This document shows, one piece after another, positions 1 to 12,400 of a stretch of 64,000 nucleotides of DNA. Each line of letters begins with the position of its first letter. Within the stretch, counting starts at the first letter, position 1. Under the pieces are notes generated by a model. The model was not told the DNA's origin and did no database searches. It saw only the letters and a program-made list of their open reading frames with translations. The translations under genes and the position numbers were made by a program. The stretch lies in the NCBI GenBank assembly GCA_030549775.1, contig CM060180.1:30287090-30351089 (forward strand), written 5' to 3'. The DNA is from Tamarix chinensis (taxonomy: Eukaryota; Streptophyta; Magnoliopsida; Caryophyllales; Tamaricaceae).

Positions 1-541
1 ATGCTAGTCTCATTAGAGCCGCTAGGGTCAAAACCTTTGAGCACATGACAAGTGGTATTAAAGTAACTCGTTACTTGAGCCAGTTAACAAGCATTTCACC
101 TTGTTATTAGAGGTACCTTGAAGGAGTGTGGGTAACTTGTTGGTTTGAGGCACATTGGGCGACAACCGTCTTCAAAGGAGTAAAGCCAAGGGGCCACAAG
201 TGCTGCACGAGTCCATTGATAAGGAGTGTTGGTGGGCTTGGTTTGGTGTGGGATCTTGGCCATTAAAATGAGTTGTTGGGGGCCACATGATGAGATGATC
301 TCTGGTACGCATGGTCAAGTTATTGTAAGGAGGTTGAGTATGCCACAACAAATGATGGGAATGAGATGTTGGTTGGATTTCAAGCCTTGCGGGGGCAACA
401 TATGGTTTTTGCGTGGTGCTTTTATAACATTGAGTAAGCATTGAAGAACTGTCATGAAAATACTTCTTAAGCCTCAGGAAAGCAATGTTGGGACCCCTTT
501 TTTGTGCAAACGATGGCGTTGTGATTTTAGGTGGGGGAGAA
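1..541 (+). mobile_element. 3' internal part of an LTR retrotransposon, no coding capacity seen
   Basis: This stretch ends in a polypurine tract (GTGGGGGAGA, 531-540) placed directly before a TGTCATGG start at 542, the usual layout of the 3' end of an LTR retrotransposon. I see no gag, integrase or reverse transcriptase motifs; the short open frames here on both strands resemble nothing I know. The 5' side of the element lies outside the window. A non-autonomous element or the 3' untranslated end of a larger one are both possible. Confidence 0.45.
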
Positions 542-1091
542 TGTCATGGTCCATGACTCTCCTTAGGCATATAGTGAATGAGCCATGTGAATATGGGTGT
601 TCTTTGGTTGTCTGACGGTTGCTAATTTTGATGTTATATCTCAGGTATGACTTGGTATCCCTCCTATACATCTCTTTGCCCTATAATATTGGGATGTTGC
701 GCATTTTTGACATCGTTCTCATCTGTAATGAATGTAGTACGCTAGCCTTGCCAGGAGCACTAGGGCCAAAACCTTTGAGCATGTGAAAGCTAGCCCCTTA
801 GTTGTTGGCAATGAGGTTTTGAGAGGCGAGAATGTGACCATCATCTATAGTTTATGTTGATGACCTCAGCCCTCAGTCCCTCTCCCTAACGTACTCTCAA
901 TCTTAGACTCTCACCTCTAATTCCCTCACTTCTCAGTACTTGACGCGTGGCAGAGGCGCGATGTCAGTGAGGCCCAGAGTAGTGCATGATCCATCAACCA
1001 TTATCTAACTCCAACCACTGCCACCGTCTTATTGTTCCATCCGTATTCGATACCCCTTACTCTTGTTCACTCCTTCTTCTTTGTCTCTACA
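542..1091 (+). repeat. Probable 3' LTR
   Basis: Begins TGTCATGG right after the polypurine tract at 531-540. It can be followed to a TCTACA end near 1091, giving about 550 bp with TG...CA ends. The right end is a guess because the partner LTR is not in the window. It contains, at about 741-787, a motif also found at 1-47 (core CAAAACCTTTGAGCA). Confidence 0.4.
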
Positions 1092-1501
1092 GTTTGCACA
1101 TTTATGCTTGTTCATTAACATCCATTTTATCAATTTGATTGATGAATTTAGATTCTTTTGGATTTGTTTTGTTCATATCTTGTTTTACTATTTTTAGTAT
1201 CTAATAATTTGGTCAGTCGATAGGTCGAGCGAGACTCGTAGGTTAGTTTCAAATATTTATTCTAATTATGTTTGAATTTGATAACTTGAGCTCTGAATTG
1301 ATTGAAGTACCTCTACAAAAGTTAGCACTTAGTAATTTGTAATTTGGTCAATCAGGTTGTGACATTATTGGCAATTGATCTTGAAATCATACATAAAAAT
1401 AAAAGTATACTAAATTCTGATTTCTGAAACCTGCCCATTACTAGTTTACTATATTTTGATGATTATCAATACTTTCTTAGAATAGTGTTGAAAATGAGTT
1501 A

Positions 1502-1668
1502 AGTTAGTTCGGATCAGTTTAGCTTGTTTGTTCAATTAAATAAGTTGAGCATGAGCCTCACTTTGGGCTCGTTTATTAAATGAGTCAAGCTTGATCTCAA
1601 AAAGTGAGGCTCGATTTTTTTTATGGCTTTAGCTCGCGAGCTAGACTCGGCTCAGTTCATTTACAGCC
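1502..1668. repeat. Short element rich in GAGC/GCTCG motifs
   Basis: Contains alternating motifs such as GGCTCGTTTATTAAATGAG and GACTCGGCTCAGTTC, and ends GTTCATTTACAGCCTC. The same style of sequence occurs at 5890-6120, 17844-19179 and 30378-30603; the last two have recognisable AGGGCT-type termini and 8-bp duplications. I take it as a degenerate relative; its own termini are not clear. Confidence 0.4.
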
Positions 1669-2864
1669 TCACTCATAAATCATGATCTCATTAAGAAATT
1701 AATATTTCACATGATAGGAAAACAGATGAAATCCCAAAAGAGAATAAAACAACAAAAGCAAAAAAGACAGATGAGAAATTGGCATCTTTGTTAGTAAGGT
1801 GGACACTTTCTAGACTTATTCATGTCGATACCAAATTACAGATTTACATTATGGGTGGGGTATATATGTAGCTGCATGTAGCCTCTAGTAAATGTTTACA
1901 ACATTTTACCTCATATAGTAGTTCACCGCCAATATATAATAGAGGTGCATGCAAGTAGCATTTGGCCCCTTTTCCCAATTAATATATAATTTCTCTCTAT
2001 AATTTATCCATTACATATACCAAAATTACCATTCGCTAACAATATATACAGATACTACTTAGGGCATGTGTCTTTGATTAAGCATGTGTGAAAGAAAATC
2101 TCAGCCGCTCGCTGAGCCATTGAGATTTATCCATTTTTTATGGTACCACCGTACCAACTACAAGGAAAAAAAATGCATTTCATGATGTGTAGAACAAGAT
2201 GATAGTATCATTTGGTCAATTAATATCTTATCTGAATATGATATGAAGTGATATATATTAACATTTTCGGATATGTATTTTAATATTGATTAATTTATTG
2301 AAGTTACTTTATAGGAAGTTGTGATAAAGAAAGAGTATTTTAAAATTTTATCTGTAAAAAGTAAATAAGTTGGAAATAATATGGTTACCAAAAGATTTTG
2401 ATATTGCTTGCTACATATGCATTCAAAAGTACTAGGAATATGAAGAAATGAAATGAGCTAGCATGAATTGCTTATACTATAACATAGTCCATTAAAACAT
2501 ATTCATAACATCATCAAATGCCAATAGTCAAACAATCCCATCATTTTCCTATTGTATTAATTCACCTATTGGAGCAGGGCATCATGTTTCTATTTTGAAA
2601 ACATACTAATAGACATAAATCAATTAAGAATTACATAGCTTATGACTCTTTAGACATGCATAACACTTATTCGCAACTGATATATTAGAATGGAATTCAT
2701 TTGTTTGGATACAAAGTCATCAACCTATATATTCTCAAACACATACGTATATCCAACCCGGTAATCTTTTAAACAAATCTGAATACTTTAGCCAAATTAT
2801 CAAACTCCCAAGCTCTAGAAAAACCACAAGGAATAAAATATCAATCATGATATGCCACATTAGC

Positions 2865-3000
2865 TTATATTTATCAGTTTTTGGATCTATCGATACTTGA
2901 AATAGGCAAAATGTGATGAATTAAAAAAAATTCATAAATTTATCACCTATATATCAATGATATTTTCCAATATATCAGCAAAAGCTACAATTATCAAAGA
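2865..3000 (-). repeat. TATCGG-type interspersed repeat, copy 1
   Basis: On the minus strand it matches, in order, the repeat at 5640-5802: shared blocks include CATCACATTTTG, a GATAGATC/GGTAGATC block and AAAACTGATAAATAT. The two copies lie in opposite orientations on either side of the uL4 gene's first exon. No ORF or clear terminal inverted repeat was seen. Confidence 0.5.
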
Positions 3001-4309
3001 AAAGACATCATTCAACATTCTTCTCTCTATTTTTTATGTTAAATATTAATATTTTTCTTGGATGAGCAATTAAGTACCATTAGTTAGGTAATATATATAA
3101 GTTTTTAAGTATAATACTAAGAGTTAGACTAATGGTAACAATTGTTTTAGTTTTAATTTATTGTAGATGTGTATAAATGTGACATGGTTAATAATTTATT
3201 GCCAATAACTTCAATATTATAGATTAGCTACCAAAAAATTAATTAACAAATATAGTGTTATTAGTATAGTTTAAGATATAACGATTCATTTAAATGTTTC
3301 TAAAATAACATAGAACACTAGTTTGCCAAACAATGTTAGTTAAATGATCAATAAATATGAATTAAAGTATTTTGTGAAATAAAAAAAAATATGTTGCAGC
3401 AACCGCGGTACATAATTTATTGTTCGCAACATACCACAAAACTGTAACTGCAATAGCAACGCTAATTAGTTGCATGCACTATACTAAAATCAAAACCATC
3501 CAAACCTCCAATCTCGAAGCCAAAATCAGTACGCTTTCTTAGTAAAAAAATCGACACAATCCACTAACTTTAGTTGTGACCTCATCCACTATATTTCTTT
3601 CAATGACCCTACGATATGTCCTTATTTAAGTCCACTAGGCACACGGAAGAGTGAAAATGATAGGGGTTTCCCAATATGTTAGCCTTATTCACGACTCAAA
3701 GTTAGAGAGTTTTATTAGTCATGTACACACAGTCGTCAATGAATGGACCTAACAAACATAACCTTAACAAACAAAAGAACAACTAACTTAGAAATTCAAC
3801 ACAAAAAGATGTGAGAAGAAAATCAGAAGCTAGTAAGAGAGAGATGAACCTAGGAAGACATTGAGTTTAAAATAAAGCTCGATGAAGAGAGTCTACAATG
3901 TAATAAATCGATATAAGTTTTAGAGAAGGCACATCGAATGTTTTTTTTTATAAAATCAATACAATTAAATTATAATTTTCCCCCCTTTGATGTTTGGGTT
4001 TTCTTTAAAAGTTCGGCATTAGGTTTTAGAGAAGGGAGTATCAGTTTGTTAGATACAACTTCTCCTTAAGCCTAATTGATATTTATTGCTCATTAAAAAG
4101 TTCGTTTTGATTTTCTTAAAGAGTTAGAGGTAAGGTTTTCAAGAAAATCAGAAGTCTATCTTCGCAACCACAACACCCTTTTTATAGTACAACAAAGCTC
4201 ATCACTGCGCACAACATACTTTAAACTTGAATGGGCTAACTTATCCCTCTTCATTTTCATACTAAAACGCAACTTTTATCATCAGGCCTAGACCTACTTA
4301 ATCTTCTCA

Positions 4310-4503
4310 ATTATTTGTCTAGCCCCGCCTCCCTCCACTCTCCAGCACTTCTAGAGATTGTTGGTCGTCATCTACTCCAGTCTGGTTGTCGACGTCGATT
4401 GGGACCTGTATTAACCCACCAACAATCCCATCACCTTTTCCTTTGGCGCGCGATTCTGGACAACACATCGAACTTCTTCGTTTGTCGATCGTCACAGAGC
4501 CTG
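4310..4503 (+). other. Probable 5'UTR exon 1 of the uL4 gene
   Basis: GC- and pyrimidine-rich leader ending at a strong splice donor (CCTG|GTGAGT, donor at 4504). The next acceptor consistent with the gene is GGCGACAG at 6404-6411. The transcript start is unknown; the left boundary is approximate. A 98-codon open frame runs through it but crosses the donor and looks like chance. Confidence 0.5.
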
Positions 4504-5639
4504 GTGAGTTGGTCGATTTTTCTAAGATCTATCTTTCTTCTTTTGTTATCACTCCTCCTGTGTTTTTTTTTTTTTTTCTCTTTTTTTCTTTGGTATGTGC
4601 CAGTGCCATAGACTGCAAAATGATTTTCCAAATCATATAACCCATGCTTGCCCATTTGAGAATTTTTGGTGAAATTAGGGTGGATTACTTGCGGGGTTTG
4701 TTGGAGAGGAGACGAGAAATTGAGCACGCAAATTATAAGAAGAGAAAGTTTGAAGTCAATTCAAACAATGAATTGTTAAACGCAACGGGATGGAAGGAGT
4801 TGAAAATAGGATTTTCATGAGGAGGTTCTGGTTATTCTGTGCCTTGAATTTGTGTTTTTCTTTTTCAATCTGGAAGCTTCATATTAGGCTATGAATCCTA
4901 GTTATTTCTAGAAGGAATGTATACTTTCTTCCTTAAATTGGTTTAAAATATTCCTCCTTTCACATGAAAAGATTTTACTCTTGTTGCTTATAGTCCTCCT
5001 TTCGCATGCCTTGGTCGATTTGAGGCTTTGAATTAGGGTCATTCACTTTTCAATATATAAATCAACCGAACATTGAAGTAAAAACCATCTAAATATTTTA
5101 GCGGTCCGAGTGAATATCCTAAGGGGCTGAGTTGCCTTTCCAGCATGACCAATCAACAAACTTGCGAGTTGGCATTGGCTGTGACTTATATTTTGGTTCT
5201 TTTTAACACCACAGGGTGTAGATGTAGGGGTAAGAAGTGGTAGGGGGAGAGATATTATGGATGTTTAATGAAAATGACTTGTTAAGGCTTAAGTATATCC
5301 TATATGTAACATGGGAATACTGTGGGATGACTTTATAATACTATACTCTCCTATAAGGTGAGTTATGTTGCATATATGATGGTAAAGCTAAACTGAAAAG
5401 GGAACATCCATTCATTGCATGATTGTGAAGACATGGGGTTTGGGGGCTACGACCATGTGGTGCATGTTATATTGTTCCCCCTATCTAATATATTGTTCAC
5501 TAAAAGTAAAGCCACCCCTATATATTACCTACTATCATCCAAGCAACCCTATTCAAAAAAAGAAAACAAACCTGAGAATACTTGGCAGTTTAGCTATAAT
5601 ATGTACACCCTTGTTGGTAAATATTGGTAATTTATAAGA

Positions 5640-5802
5640 AATATATTGCTGATATCCTTGATATCCAATATTTTGTTGATATATCGGCCGTAAATATGTG
5701 ATTTTCGAAAACCATCACATTTTGGTTATTTTGCATATCGGTAGATCTAAAAACTGATAAATATCGGCTAATATTGTGTATCAGGACCAATATAATATTC
5801 CA
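5640..5802 (+). repeat. TATCGG-type interspersed repeat, copy 2
   Basis: Located in the 5'UTR intron of the uL4 gene. It carries repeated TATCGG and GATATC motifs (GATATATCGGCCG, GCATATCGGTAGATC, AATATCGGCTAATA) and is the clearest member of a family with copies at 2865-3000 (inverted) and 60745-60880. Confidence 0.5.
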
Positions 5803-5889
5803 TGGTACAGTGACAGTATTGATTTGCTGGCTGCCACTGCTACTTTTAGGATTTAGTTAACAAAGGAGATGAATACCTAGAATGACCTG

Positions 5890-6120
5890 TTAATTGGATA
5901 GAATAGTTAATCAAGCTAGTTTGGCTCTTTTATAAATGAAACAATCCAATTAATTGAAAGAGCTAATCAAGCCAATTTGGCTCTTTCTATTTTGTCAAGC
6001 TGAGCCACGTAGCTCAATCCATCCTTGAGCCAAGCTTGAGCCTTACTTGTCTCGATTCGAGTTGATCTTTAGAAACATGCGCTTGAACCTGGGGCTCGGC
6101 TTGGCTTGGTTCATTAACAA
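5890..6120. repeat. Degenerate AGCTCG-type repeat in the 5'UTR intron
   Basis: Contains AATCAAGC, TTGAGCC, GCTCGGCTTGGCTTGG and ends GGTTCATTAACAACTA, like the right end of the hAT-like element at 17844-19179. The termini are worn and no target duplication was found. Confidence 0.35.
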
Positions 6121-6471
6121 CTATACTTTGTATTGAGTTTTAGGAAATTATTTGATGACAAACTTGGAAGATTAATTACATTTATTTTTATTATGTTATT
6201 GAATTAGACTATTTATTTATTTTCAAATCACATTAGCACTAACAAATATTTTAAAAATGGGCCCTCACTATTTTTTTCTGCCTTGAGTCGCCATACGACT
6301 GAGATAGGCCTTAAGTTTGCACAAAACTGGCATCGTTGCTACATTTTCAATATAAATTCTTTATCTGATACGTTAAACTCTTGCAAATTTGTATTCATTT
6401 TTTGGCGACAGGGGTAGCGATGGGGAGATGAACTGTCTAGAGAAAATTAGAATTGGCGAATAAAGCAGGAG

Positions 6472-9400
6472 ATGGCGGTTACCGTCACATCAAAATTGTC
6501 TCGTGGTATGTGGTTTTTATGTACTTGCTTGACCACTGTATATACATGCTTGTTGTGTTAGGTCAAGTGTGCAGATCTTGATATTTTTTGTGCACGATGA
6601 GTTGATGTAAGATCTCATAAGTGAAATTTATATTTTGGAAGAATAATTGTGTGACATAATCATCTCTCTTTTCTTGTGCGGCATAAAAAGGTTTGTTTTT
6701 TCATTACATCCAGATGTAAGCATTTTTAGTTTAAATTTTCAGTGCACCACTTGTAGGTGTAAGCATTTGTAGGTCACAATGTATACCCTAACCATTCTAC
6801 AGTGGGTGATTAAGCTTTTATTCAGTGCTCAGTTAACATAATATTAGATTGGGATGCTTTGTCTTGGCATTTAGTGCTGGTTTAATGCTTTTTCTCCCTG
6901 CTTCTTTGGCCAGTGTTTTGAATTACCAACATCATAGAGAAAATGTTGTAATTGTAATCACTGGGCAATTTTTTTTTTTTGTGTAATTTTATTCAGAAGT
7001 AATGCTCCTGCTTTTGTATTACATTACAAACAACCTTTAGGAGCAGAATGTTTCTTTCTTCCCTCCCTTTTTTAACCTTTTTTTCGATTATAGTATTGGA
7101 AACATAACATAATATTATAATGGTAGCAAAATGGCGTATCATTTTGGGGCATGTCAAAGCTGGAATTGGATTGCAGATTGCACTATAATTGGCTTACTGT
7201 TTTGCACTAAAGCATTACTTCATGTTGGCCCTTTCTTCATTGTTGTCGATAGTATTAGTTGATGTTGTGAACATCAAGATTCCTCCCTTACCCACATGAT
7301 GACTATCCTTAAAGTATAATACAGATAGTGAGGTAGCCCCTATTACTCTACATAGTGTGTACATGATAAACTTTGCATGAAAACCTGTAGGAAAATAGTC
7401 TTAATGTATTCAAACTGAATTACATGTACTCTTCCTGTATGATGCTGTTCTTCCTGTATCACGAGTTAACTTCTCTGGATCATTTCCCCAATATTGTGGT
7501 TCCTGGATTATCAATTTTAGGGACAGCAAGATTGTTTGTAGTACATGTCATGCTTAAGCTGATGAAAACCTTTCTAACTTACCTTTATCTACTGCTTTAA
7601 TTGTTCTTTACTCTACCTTGTTCTAACTCATTCATTCATAATTCATTTCAGGGGGGCATTCATTATTGATTGGCCTTGCAAGTCGTTTAGCGTTGTTGAA
7701 ATCAACCCAGATAACTAGCAGTCATGCTCTCTCTCAGGTCTGTTTATCAAATTATGAGCAAAAAAAAATCTGTCTTACAGGCTTTGATACAAATCAAAAT
7801 ACTTTTTTATTCTAGCATTGTGCATTGACTATTTTTTCCTCTTGTTCTCTTAAGACAGTACATGAACTTTTGATGGCAAGTCTTTTGTATCCAATAAATT
7901 GTCTGGAAAATATGATGCTCTGTTTTGCTCAGCAGATAAGATTTTCAAGGCTTAATATTATTGGGTTTTCCTTGCCTGGACTTTGGGAAGATGTGGTACT
8001 ATATATTCAGATTATCTAATGGCCACTTGGAATAGTAAGCATAGGAAGAGAAACTAATATTTTGCTGAAATAAATCCTTGCAAAAGAGGAAGACTTGGTA
8101 TCATTACTTCCGTGCTTTCATATGAGTTTAAGTTGTTTTATATCCTACTATTTCTGGTTCTGCCTCCCTATATTTGATCCTACTGAGATCTAGTGCTATA
8201 TCATATCTATCAGCTTGTTTTATTTTACCCCCTTGGTCCAAATTGAGTTCCAAATAGTTATAATGCAGCCATTTTTAAATTTTCATTATGCCATTTTCAA
8301 CGCCAAGTAGTCCTTTGTTTGGGAACTTTGCTTTGTTGCACCTAGTGCTCTATTGGGCTCAGTTTCACACTATATGATGGGCAGCTCTACAGTTTTCAAT
8401 AATGTCCTCCAAATTTTAGTTAGCATATAAAGCAGTCTATACAACAGGATCTATAGTTTAGAATCTTAGGATACTGTGGCTTTGTCCCATGTTGCTGTAC
8501 AGAATGACAATGTTAATGAATTTCTGCGGTGGTTTGTTGTAAGATGTTCTTGTGCTACAGTTGATGCAATGCTCCTTGTTTGAAACTATCATGTGAAAGA
8601 GAGTCATGAAATGCCTATTTGGTATGAAAAATTCAACGAGCAGAATATAACTGCAAGGATCAGGTCTCTCCTACATTCTTTATTTCCTTCTTTTCTCTGA
8701 GTCACGTGGAGTATCAAATGCTAGGCAAGAACAAAGGATGGAAAATCCTTGATTAGTTTAAAACTCACTCAACTTTTCTACCTTGAGTTGCAAATCTAAT
8801 TTAGACTCTTCTGATCTTTACTCAGCCTGGACTTGCGAACAACAGCAAGTTGTTTCTATTGTATGGTTTGCCAGGAGGGTGGCTTCTGAAAGGATGATGT
8901 GATTTGTGGCAGGAAGAGGAATTTTACCTGGGGTGGGGGAGTTGAAACTTGAAACCCTAATTCTAGATGGAGAAAGAAGAAATCAATTAATCAAGGCCTA
9001 GCATATCACATACCAATTCAAAATCATGTACTATATCCTAATCAATATGATGATAGAATCTATAACGTAATATCTGCTAGTTGCATTGGCCGAATGAAAT
9101 ATATTGAATATAATAATATTATGCTACTTTGCGTAGAATCATGAAGCTAGAGTCACTCTATAGATCGAAAGTAGCCTTTCTCTTATCTCCTTTCCCTCGT
9201 TGAGTCTCAGCATTTTGTATTCTCTCCTGCTACTGTTCCCATTCCCTCCTGAGCGTCTTCTATAGTATGATTCGCCGGCAAGTTAAGCAGCTTTATTTAA
9301 TCCTGACTCCATTTTTCTCATATTCAGCATTTTGGATTGAATCACTTCCCTGACTCTTTTGACATTGTTCTGCCATCTTTGTCTTCTTCTTTTTCTCTTG

Positions 9401-12400
9401 TGATCTGTGTTAAGTGTAGGGTATGCCCATTCCTGAAAGAAAATATTTGCTTCTGAAGAAAACTCGGGCTAGCCAATGTGCCTGTTGTATTGACCAAATC
9501 TCTGATGATTGTTCTATCTCAACCAACTTCAGTCACTTTTGTTAATAGGATTTGGCGTTGGTACAACTATTTGTGTGTTATAAGTCTTGACCTATAGGGA
9601 AACTATTAATTAGATGACATGTTAGTTACTGGTTTTTGTGGACACTGTTATTCGTTTGAAAATCATTTACTGCAGATAGCTTGTTGGATGTGCATTACGT
9701 TGAGAAAAAGTGATGTTTCTGTCCTTGCTTCTTGTCCAAGTGTTGATTGACCAATTTATGTGGGATGTATAGTGTGATTCTTTGCACTGTCTTGTTGTTT
9801 AAGGACTGAACATGCTATTTTGCTGATTTTCTGCTGTAATTATGCTAACACTATCTAGCACAGGGGGAATCATATATTCATGGCTATAGAGTGCTTTCTA
9901 CTACTATACAAACAGCTAAGACGAATGAGGCTGGATTTCCTTCTGACTTGCTCATGTCCAAAAAGTCTATAGCAAAGCCCGAGCGCTCTCAAGGTTTGTA
10001 GATAGGAATGAACATTTGGATTTTATTTCTATTTTCTAATGATTCCCATTACCATTTTCTATTATGTGGCTGCATATTATGGTAGCGTGGTTGAATTTGC
10101 GATAAATATATGTGGTACAAGCAGTTATTGTCTAGGCAACAAGCTTATAGATTGAGCATTTGTAGCGCTAAAAACTGTTAAGAGTTCCTGACCTACTATT
10201 TGTGTGGAATAAGGGTGATTGCAGAAATATAGAACTGGGATAAACTTAAGGCTTAGGGTATATTCCCTTAGTTGATTTTCACTGTTTTGATCTATAGATC
10301 CTTTTTTTTTTGAAGATATAATATTATTTTTCATGAATTTTGCTGCTCTAAATAGAAAATAGGGTGAGGTGGACAGACCCATGGTTTGGAAAGAAAAGGT
10401 TAGCTATAATAGTCAAAACAATAGGAAGGGCTAGTACTCTGCACTTGACATACTTGAAAGTGAATGGGAAAAAAGGTTATGCTAACATAAAAAAGAGAAG
10501 AATCATTATAGCAGAAACGGAGATTCAGTATAAGTACACATCACCCTAGCAGTTTACATCACTTATCAAAAGAATTACAAGAACATAATAGGAAGAGGGA
10601 AAAAATGAAAAACGTAATGCAACATACACATTTCCCCTATTGTGCTTCTTTGAGTCTCTCCTCTATTCTATTCACATGATTTCCTTCTGCTTGCCTCTTC
10701 CATCGTCATCTATTGGCCGCCACCTTACATCCTATGTCTTTCTATCTACTCTCCTCCAACTCTTTATCTTATTCAGTGGGACACCCCTTGGCTTTTCTTT
10801 TCTTCAATGGCCTTTGCTTTGCCATAATTTTCCTCCCTGCTATCCTGACACTGCCGTGTAAAAATGATTCTTTGGACAGAGAGCATATATAGGATTGAAA
10901 ATGACTGCTTTCTCAGCTCCCTACCATTAAATGGCTACAAACCTTTGGATATTGTTGCATGACTGACTGTAGTGAAAATTGAATGGGTTGTTCTGAAATG
11001 AATAAAATATAGCAGAAATGCTTGTGGTGCTCTTCCTTTAGTCGTTATGTAGGTTATTTGGAAAGCAAAAAGATGAGCTTTTGAAGATGAGAACAATGCT
11101 ATTAAATGGGTGAACTGTTTCATGGATGTACCTTTTGTTTTAAATATGTAGACGGGAAGGATTTGGGTTTTTAGTAGCTCATACTTGGCGGTTGGCTTAG
11201 TGTTGGTACTCTTACGCAAGTATATGTGGCGACACAAGTAATATAGAGGTTAGAGAGTATTGTCCCTCGAAGAGGATCAATTGAGTTGACTCTTCAAAAT
11301 TTTAGACGAGGAATTAAGTCTTAGCAGGTTAGAAGTATGGATTAACAGTATAAAGATTGCTATAAAAAACCAAGAGAGCAAACACAATATAAACTGCTTC
11401 TATACACGGCTGTTTTGGAGGTTAGTTGTGCAGTGGTTGGGTATATCTCTTCAGTTCATCTCATGGAACATATGATGACTTGGATGATTCAAAAAGCCAA
11501 AAGGACTAATGGGAAATCTGGTATCTTGAGGGCTAGTATGGCAGGCGGCAGCTGTGGTGTATATGGTCTTTTGCATAATTACAATTGCTCAATTTTTCAA
11601 CATAAAGCTATACATCCCAGAAACTTGATTAGAGATATTGTACTTAGGATTCATACTAGAATGCAACATTGTGAGCAAGCAGCTTGTTGCAAGTGTTCTA
11701 GGGCTGCTTATTTTTTTGCGCAAGTAGTTTATTTTATTTTATTTTATTTCTTTTGTTGTTGTTGAGCTTTGTATAGATGAAGGATAGTGATGTACAAAGC
11801 TTCCAAATTTGGTATTAATAACATAACTATTAATTGCCCCCTCCCGACCCACCCAAACAAAATAAACACTAGATGGAATATAAAGTATAATGCCATAGGA
11901 TATACTGTATGCCCCTGGCCTCCTCTTGTTTTCTGGCTGTATCTATTCTATTTGAAGAAATAGTACATATCATATTCTGTTCTGTAATATATGTTTCCTG
12001 TTTGGCTATCCCCTCTATAGGAGTATATCAAGATCTTCTCATGCCTGTGACGAATTTCTGTTTTGAAGACAAAGGCCTTATAACTTTGGCTGGTGATGTA
12101 TTTGATGTACCAATCAGGAAGGATATTGTCCATCGAGTTGTTAGATGGCAACTTGCGAAGCGGCGCCAGGTAATTTATTGCTTGAAAGTTTTTTTATTAA
12201 GCAGCAGTAGTAGTGTCCTTTGACATGTTTCATGATTAGTGCAATTTGCATGTAAGGAAAAGCTGATATGGTAATTATAAAATGGAAATCTGCTGCAACC
12301 TTGTGGACCTATATTTTATAATCCATCTTTCTTGAACTGAACACACTGGGCAATAATTGCTCCATGTCATGGTTTGTGTTGGGCCAATATTGAACTGGTT

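Larger units (their letters stand above)
1092..4299. other. AT-rich intergenic region upstream of the uL4 gene
   Basis: No supportable gene. It holds a short AGCTCG-type repeat (1502-1668) and a TATCGG-type repeat (about 2865-3000, minus orientation). The rest is AT-rich with no coding signal seen on either strand. A TATA-like string (TTTTTATAG, about 4179-4187) lies about 120 bp before the first recognisable exon. Confidence 0.6.

Noticed and set aside
4315..4640. Two open frames of 98 and 84 codons
   Set aside because: They cross a good splice donor at 4504, and the downstream gene has a clear start in the next exon; treated as 5'UTR.
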